From positions 4,779,001-4,843,000 of the forward strand of contig NC_134970.1 of assembly GCF_965638725.1 (NCBI RefSeq): a stretch of 64,000 nt of DNA, given 5' to 3'. The notes under the pieces are model-generated. The model saw nothing but the letters and a program-made list of their open reading frames with translations. It did no database searches and was not told the DNA's origin. Shown here one piece after another: positions 59,801 through 64,000 of the stretch. The translations under genes and the position numbers were made by a program. This stretch comes from Aptenodytes patagonicus (Eukaryota; Chordata; Aves; Sphenisciformes; Spheniscidae). Within the stretch, counting starts at the first letter, position 1; each line of letters starts with the position of its first letter.

Positions 59801-62800
59801 TCTTAGTATCTGATCCCAGGTGGACATGATTACAACAGCTTTCAGCAGAGCTGGTTCACTAATGCAAGACAAGGTTGCTCATGTATTGCCTCTGGAGGTA
59901 TTTGGTCTAATTTTCAAGAGTGCCTGAGACTGTGGGCGCTCACAGCGGGACGCCAAGCGCAAATCTTACAGACACTCAGCCTATCCCTGCATCTCCGCGC
60001 CAGTGGAGCAGCCGATGTAGCACACTCTGGAATATGTTATTTCTTTGTACAGATGCTGAGAAGCAGTGTTGAACTTGGCTGCCTTCCTGGGTGTGTTTAA
60101 ACAAGAAAGCCTCCGGTTAAAGGGAGTAACAATTTTAAAGTGAATGTGTCAGCCTGAGATGCTGGCAGGTGTGTTATAAACTTAGTCTATTAATCAGCTC
60201 TCAATGTGTACCTTTGGCTCAGGGGAGGGAGGTGACAGCATGACACAGTAAATGTCTGACTCAGGCTTCTGTGGCAGCAGAAGACTCTACACTGGCAGGG
60301 ATCAAGGTTAAAAGCAGTAGCAGGCAAACTCGCAGCTGTTTGTGCCACCCTCCTCTTCCAGGAGTTGCTGCATCAGTAGCGTAGGGTTGACATCAGCGGC
60401 TCTTCGCCATCCGTCAGACTTTCTCCTAACAAAACGCTGGCTTTGGAAAGGCACTTTTCCTCCAGGAAGCCCTGGGTTGACCAGCCAGCAGCTGCTCTGG
60501 CGTCTCAGCCAGTTTTGTGCTACACCTCGTGCTCCTACGGTGGCCACATCAGCTGCCATCCCGGCAGTGTTGCTCTGGTTCCTCCTCCCCTCCCCTCTTT
60601 TAGCAATGACTTTGTTCAAGATGCCCTTTGTGCCTTTCACAGAGAAGTAGCCCACGCTGCTGGTGCAGGGAAAGGAGAGAGAATGGCAGCGTGTGACTAA
60701 CTGTGAGCCTAATCTCGCTTACGCTGACAATAGGGTCTTTCTTTCTCTTCCGCTTTCTGGACCACTGTACAGAATTAGAATTAGCATGGAGGAATGTGTG
60801 GAATAAGCCCTGGCTTCAGCAGTGGGTAAGTTGTTTGGCAGGGAGTCTTCAACTTTGAATCCTGTGACACGCCGAGTGTCCTGGTGCGAGCTGCCTCGCG
60901 CCCTTGGTGGTGGCCCCTTCTGCACAGAAAGGTTGTTGAATGGAGACAGCCGTCCCGGTGAGATATCGCTGACACGCATACAACCTCTGTGGTCTAGTGC
61001 CCTCTGAGCTGGCTTTTCTGGTTCCTTAGGGGCCACGATGGTTTTAATGAAGGCAGAGGTTTTCAGATTTGCCCTGGAATACACTGCTTTTGAGCAGTCC
61101 TGCTGAAATTGTTTCATCCATTGCATTTGAATCTCGGACACATGAGGGATCTGAACATACTAGGCTGTATGCAAGGGAGGTGGAAACAACACAAGCCCTT
61201 GGGAGGAGGAATTGCAACCAGAGAGCAGCAGCTGCTGGCTGCCAAAAGGAGAAGAGGACAGGAGCTTGGGCTGGTCGCTGGGGAGGAGAGTTAGGTTGCA
61301 TGCTTGGACCTGCTGACCAAAGAGCAGGCTGGACTGTGAGACTAGTGTTTAAAGAGACAGCCGTAGAAATCATTTATTAATGATCTGTTACTTTCCTGTG
61401 TCAAAAACTTCAAAAAGAATCTAGATAACTAAACTCTTCACCACTGGTATGGCACTTCTGGGGGGAGTAAAATTGCTGAACTGTTGCAGTTTGGCTTTGA
61501 TTTTCATTGGTTTTGTCCTAGGACAATTTTGCTGGTTTCCAGGTTCCCAGTGCTTTGGAAGGAGTTTTCAGTTTCTCAAACTTGAATTTGACTTAAAACA
61601 AGAAACAAACAAACAAACAAAGCCCTTCAAATGTCAAAGCATAAAGACATTTTTTCTGGAGTAGCCAACATGCCCTGGGTTTAAAAATGTCAGAAAGGGT
61701 TTAACAAAACAGCAAGCAGATTCTTATACTTAAAATAGCTCTCTCAAAGGCTCCTCTAGTCTCAGCAGCTTTGCTGGGGGTTGTTTTTAGAGTCTCCTCT
61801 TTCTTCTCTTGTAGGTTTACCAAGAATCTCTCTCCAGACAAAATCAACCTGAGCACGCTGAAAGGGCAGGGGCAGCTGACCAACCTGGAACTGGATGAAG
61901 AGGTGCTGCAGAATGTGCTGGAGCTGCCCACCTGGCTTGCCATCACTCGGGTCTACTGTAACAAGGCGTCTATCAGGGTGAGCAGAGGAGGCTGCGCTCA
62001 CGTCCCCAGACGCAGCTGAGGCCTTCCAGTGGCAGCTTCTGTTTGTCACTTGGGAATTTCCGATGAAGAATCGTGGTGTGATTTGATCCATGCATCTCAA
62101 ACCGTGTGCTTTAGATGTGAGATTTGCTAATTGAATGTATGAGATAGCCATAGCAGGTTTCACCAAAGGCCACCTTTGCTAAGCACTCTGCCCCTGATGG
62201 TGGCCGGCAGCAGATGGTGGAGGATGCTGGGAGAAGCACAAGGAAAGTGTGCTGTGATCCTTCCTCACCTTCGGGTGCTTTGTGGCAGAAGGACTTGTTC
62301 AGCCAGCAGTGAGGTCTTTGTAGTTAATAGCCACTGATGAATTTCCAGGTATTTGCCCAGATGCTTTCTGGACCCGCTTACTCAGTTAACATCCAGAGCG
62401 TGCTATGGCAAAGAATCTGACAGCTTAACTACATCTGCTTTTGCTTGTATCAAGCCTGCCTATACTAGTTTTAGTTGATAACTTCCTGCTACTGTTACTG
62501 GAAGAAATGGTGAACAACCGTTCCCTGTTCATCACCTCCTTGTCACTTAGGATTTTACAGACCTCTCTGGTCATTCCCTCCCATTTCCCTGCTATTTTGA
62601 TAGCGGAGGAGTTTTCTGTGTCTTCCCTCATCCCCGCTGACTTTTTTTTTTGATGCTAAAGAAGTAACACAGACCTCCAACAGGAATAGGAAGCAGAGAG
62701 AAATGGAGTGCAGTTCTCTGAAAGCCTAATTATGCTGTGAGGTATTGTAAAAATAAATTGAGCTTACGAATTGCATTTTGAACAATTAAGACTTAAGAAA

Positions 62801-63661
62801 TGCGTGAATGGTGCATGTGAAAAGCTGCACTCTCTGCACTCAGTCAGCCTTTATGCCCACAGTTATCCATTTACATGCATAATGGCTGAAATTCTGCATG
62901 CACTTGCAGTTGCACTTTTGCACACTGGGCTCCTCTTACAAATTCTTCCTCTTTGTGCTTTTTAGAGCAAAAATGGATTTTTATCAGTTGATATGAAATG
63001 CCAGATTGTTTAATCTCAGTTGGTACTAACCATAGTTGCATTACATGAATGCAAAAGTTTTTACTGTATTGAAGAGACTTGCTATAAGAGAAATATGGTT
63101 CTACTCTGCCAAGTGACAGTAAAAATGAGCCTGTCTTGCTCATCTGATCTGCTCTGTTTTTAGAGTCAGATCTGCTTAATTTAGTAACAAACATTTGTTC
63201 TCTCTCCTACGAGAACTGCAGAATAAGTGTTGCTATAAGAAAATAAAATGGATCTTTTTGGTTTGTGCAGTCTTCAAAAGAGTTACCTGACTTCCAGTAA
63301 CAGCAGCAATTAATTGTAAACTCTTTAAGGACAAGAACATTCTCCATAAAGGAATATGAAAAATCAGAATTTGACCTGCAGAATATCTATTACTTGTGAT
63401 GGTATGTGAGATCCAAAAGCTAAGCTCAATTTATAGGTCAAGCGGCTGGAATGTCTTTTCACTTGTCTGTGTGAGCCTGTTTGACCTGGATTCGGTGAGA
63501 CATGATGGAGAGTCACTGTGGTCATTTCTCAGAGAAGAACTCTGGGCTCAAATGGTTCCCTGCAATTTCTCAAACTTTCCAATGCAAAGATAACTGTTGT
63601 AACCTCAACTTTATTGTTTCAGATCCAGTGGACAAAGCTGAAAACACACCCAATCTGCCTG
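47812..63661 (+). CDS. UHRF1BP1: UHRF1BP1 (BLTP3A), N-terminal exons only; continues past the window
   Basis: A bridge-like lipid transfer (VPS13/Chorein-related) protein thought to move lipids at organelle contact sites. Three exons (44+163+39 nt) join in frame to the first 82 residues: MAGIIKKQILKHLSR, then FTKNLSPDKINLS, LELDEEVLQNVLELPTWL, then IQWTKLKTHPICL. This is the conserved Chorein_N region. The full protein is about 1,400 residues, so over 90% lies beyond the right edge. The paralogue UHRF1BP1L (BLTP3B) has nearly the same N-terminus. The SNRPC neighbour in the same orientation, as in mammals, favours UHRF1BP1. Intron 1 is 14 kb. Confidence 0.9.
47936..48330 (+). repeat. G-rich minisatellite at the start of UHRF1BP1 intron 1
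   Basis: About ten copies of a TCTGAGGGCC core with CCGGGGG and GGCTGTGGGGCC blocks, irregular units of roughly 18-40 bp. Many GGGG runs make it a strong G-quadruplex/R-loop candidate on the coding strand. Confidence 0.9.
48872..48940 (+). repeat. MIR-like SINE fragment (sense)
   Basis: GACCTTGGGCAAATCGCGGT then GCCTCAGTTTCCCTGC matches the MIR core order (GACCTTGGGCAAGTC ... GCCTCAGTTTCC). Confidence 0.65.
49165..49250 (-). repeat. MIR-like SINE fragment (antisense)
   Basis: GACTTGTGCGGGGTTACGTGG followed by AATTAAGACCTGGGAATCC resembles the reverse complement of the MIR 5' half. Diverged. Confidence 0.4.
50975..51040 (-). repeat. MIR-like SINE fragment (antisense)
   Basis: TTTATCCCCATTTGGTAAAC then GGGAAACTGAGGCA is close to the reverse MIR core. 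Confidence 0.6.
53713..53800 (-). mobile_element. Possible decayed CR1 3' fragment (antisense)
   Basis: GGAATGATTTGGGCAGAAGAGACCTCTGGAG is similar to the common antisense CR1 3' block (TTTGGGTTGGAAGAGACCTCTGGAG). Terminal ATTCTATGA repeats are lost, so uncertain. Confidence 0.3.
54435..54540 (+). repeat. MIR-like SINE fragment (sense)
   Basis: GGGGAAGTCACTTAATCATT then CATAGTTTCCCCAGTGGTTA and AGATAATACTAAC follow the MIR order closely. Confidence 0.65.
58784..58801 (+). repeat. A-run of about 18
   Basis: Homopolymeric A tract in UHRF1BP1 intron 1, preceded by AGAGTTGC; no SINE body was recognised next to it. Confidence 0.85.
59650..59760 (+). repeat. MIR-like SINE fragment (sense)
   Basis: GCTCTGTGCCTCAGCCTCTC CCCACCTGTAAG resembles MIR; flanks weaker. 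Confidence 0.4.
61815..61977 (+). CDS. UHRF1BP1: UHRF1BP1 coding exon 2
   Basis: Acceptor CTCTTGTAG|GTTTACC and donor ATCAGG|GTGAGC. 163 nt, completes Arg15 and encodes through NKASIR (residue 69), ending in phase 0. Confidence 0.95.
61978..63622 (+). other. UHRF1BP1: UHRF1BP1 intron 2
   Basis: 1.65 kb AT-rich intron; no element recognised. Confidence 0.9.
63623..63661 (+). CDS. UHRF1BP1: UHRF1BP1 coding exon 3 (39 nt)
   Basis: Acceptor TTGTTTCAG|ATCCAG and donor CTG|GTAATG. Encodes IQWTKLKTHPICL, which follows NKASIR in this family. Short, but both splice sites and the peptide agree. Confidence 0.93.
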
Positions 63662-64000
63662 GTAATGTTTCCTCTCTTGTTCATCCCTTTTCTTCCTTTA
63701 CTTGAGAAAAGTTTTGCAAAGGGAAACTGTGAAGTGCATACTCAAATTTTCATTTGACCTAAATCCTCTAGGCCCTTCGCACCCAGGGGAAGGGGAGTTC
63801 TGAGAATAGTCCTGTTTGGCGATGAGTGACCTCCCATGAGGCCCACGTTTCACTGCAGGATGGAGCTGGGCTGAGCCCTTAGTGAAGTCCAGGGCAACCT
63901 TGTGCCTGGTTTTTGTTGTTTGTTTTTCCCCCCACTTCTGGGGATTCCAGTTACCCAACAATCCTGGCACTGATGGTGTGAGAGCTTTAACACATGAGAC
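63662..64000 (+). other. UHRF1BP1: UHRF1BP1 intron 3, start only
   Basis: Begins with donor GTAATG; no exon seen before the window edge. Confidence 0.85.

Larger units (their letters stand above)
47856..61814 (+). other. UHRF1BP1: UHRF1BP1 intron 1
   Basis: 13.96 kb intron. Starts with a GC-rich CpG-island part and G-rich minisatellite, then AT-richer DNA with five MIR-like remnants and one possible CR1 relic. Has a poly-A run at 58784-58801. No further gene or RNA gene was recognised. Confidence 0.85.

Noticed and set aside
1-64000. CRISPR array, prokaryotic operon, phage or integrated virus
   Set aside because: No spaced identical repeats, no ribosome-binding-site-led gene clusters, no LTR pair or viral coding block; all recognised genes are vertebrate and intron-bearing.

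Overview
The window is vertebrate nuclear DNA, most likely from a bird. The evidence is long introns with GT-AG exons, CpG-island promoters, and two CR1 LINE 3' ends carrying the ATTCTATGA-type terminus typical of sauropsid CR1. There are also decayed MIR-like SINEs and few other interspersed repeats. The gene order ILRUN - SNRPC - UHRF1BP1 matches human 6p21 as I recall it. Nothing prokaryotic, plasmid-like, viral or CRISPR-like was seen. Species cannot be fixed from the sequence alone.

Layout. Positions 1-38595 are occupied mainly by ILRUN (C6orf106) on the minus strand. Five coding exons (38438-38595, 23485-23639, 19564-19761, 16764-17092, 7907-7942) join in frame to a 291-residue protein. 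The last coding exon holds only 11 codons plus the stop. Sequence below 7907 is the 3' UTR and flank; its polyadenylation site is uncertain. A 1.3 kb CpG-island region (start codons at 38595 and 39884) separates ILRUN from SNRPC in head-to-head orientation. It carries three octamer motifs, a perfect CArG box, several CRE-type motifs and a 15-bp inverted repeat. SNRPC (U1-C) lies on the plus strand from 39884 to 44517 in six coding exons encoding 159 residues, with a polyA signal at 44768. After a short intergenic stretch containing a 5'-truncated CR1 (45739-46415), a second CpG island drives UHRF1BP1/BLTP3A on the plus strand. Its first three coding exons (47812-47855, 61815-61977, 63623-63661) are present and the gene runs off the right edge.

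The three genes do not form a pathway: ILRUN is an antiviral/inflammatory transcription regulator, SNRPC a core U1 snRNP protein, and UHRF1BP1 a bridge-like lipid transfer protein. The likely shared element is the ILRUN/SNRPC bidirectional promoter. I found no convincing new biological system. The points most worth checking are the promoter motif cluster and palindrome, a possible unassigned exon in ILRUN intron 1, short upstream ORFs before ILRUN and UHRF1BP1, an isolated GC-rich islet in ILRUN intron 3, and a G-rich minisatellite at the start of UHRF1BP1 intron 1.
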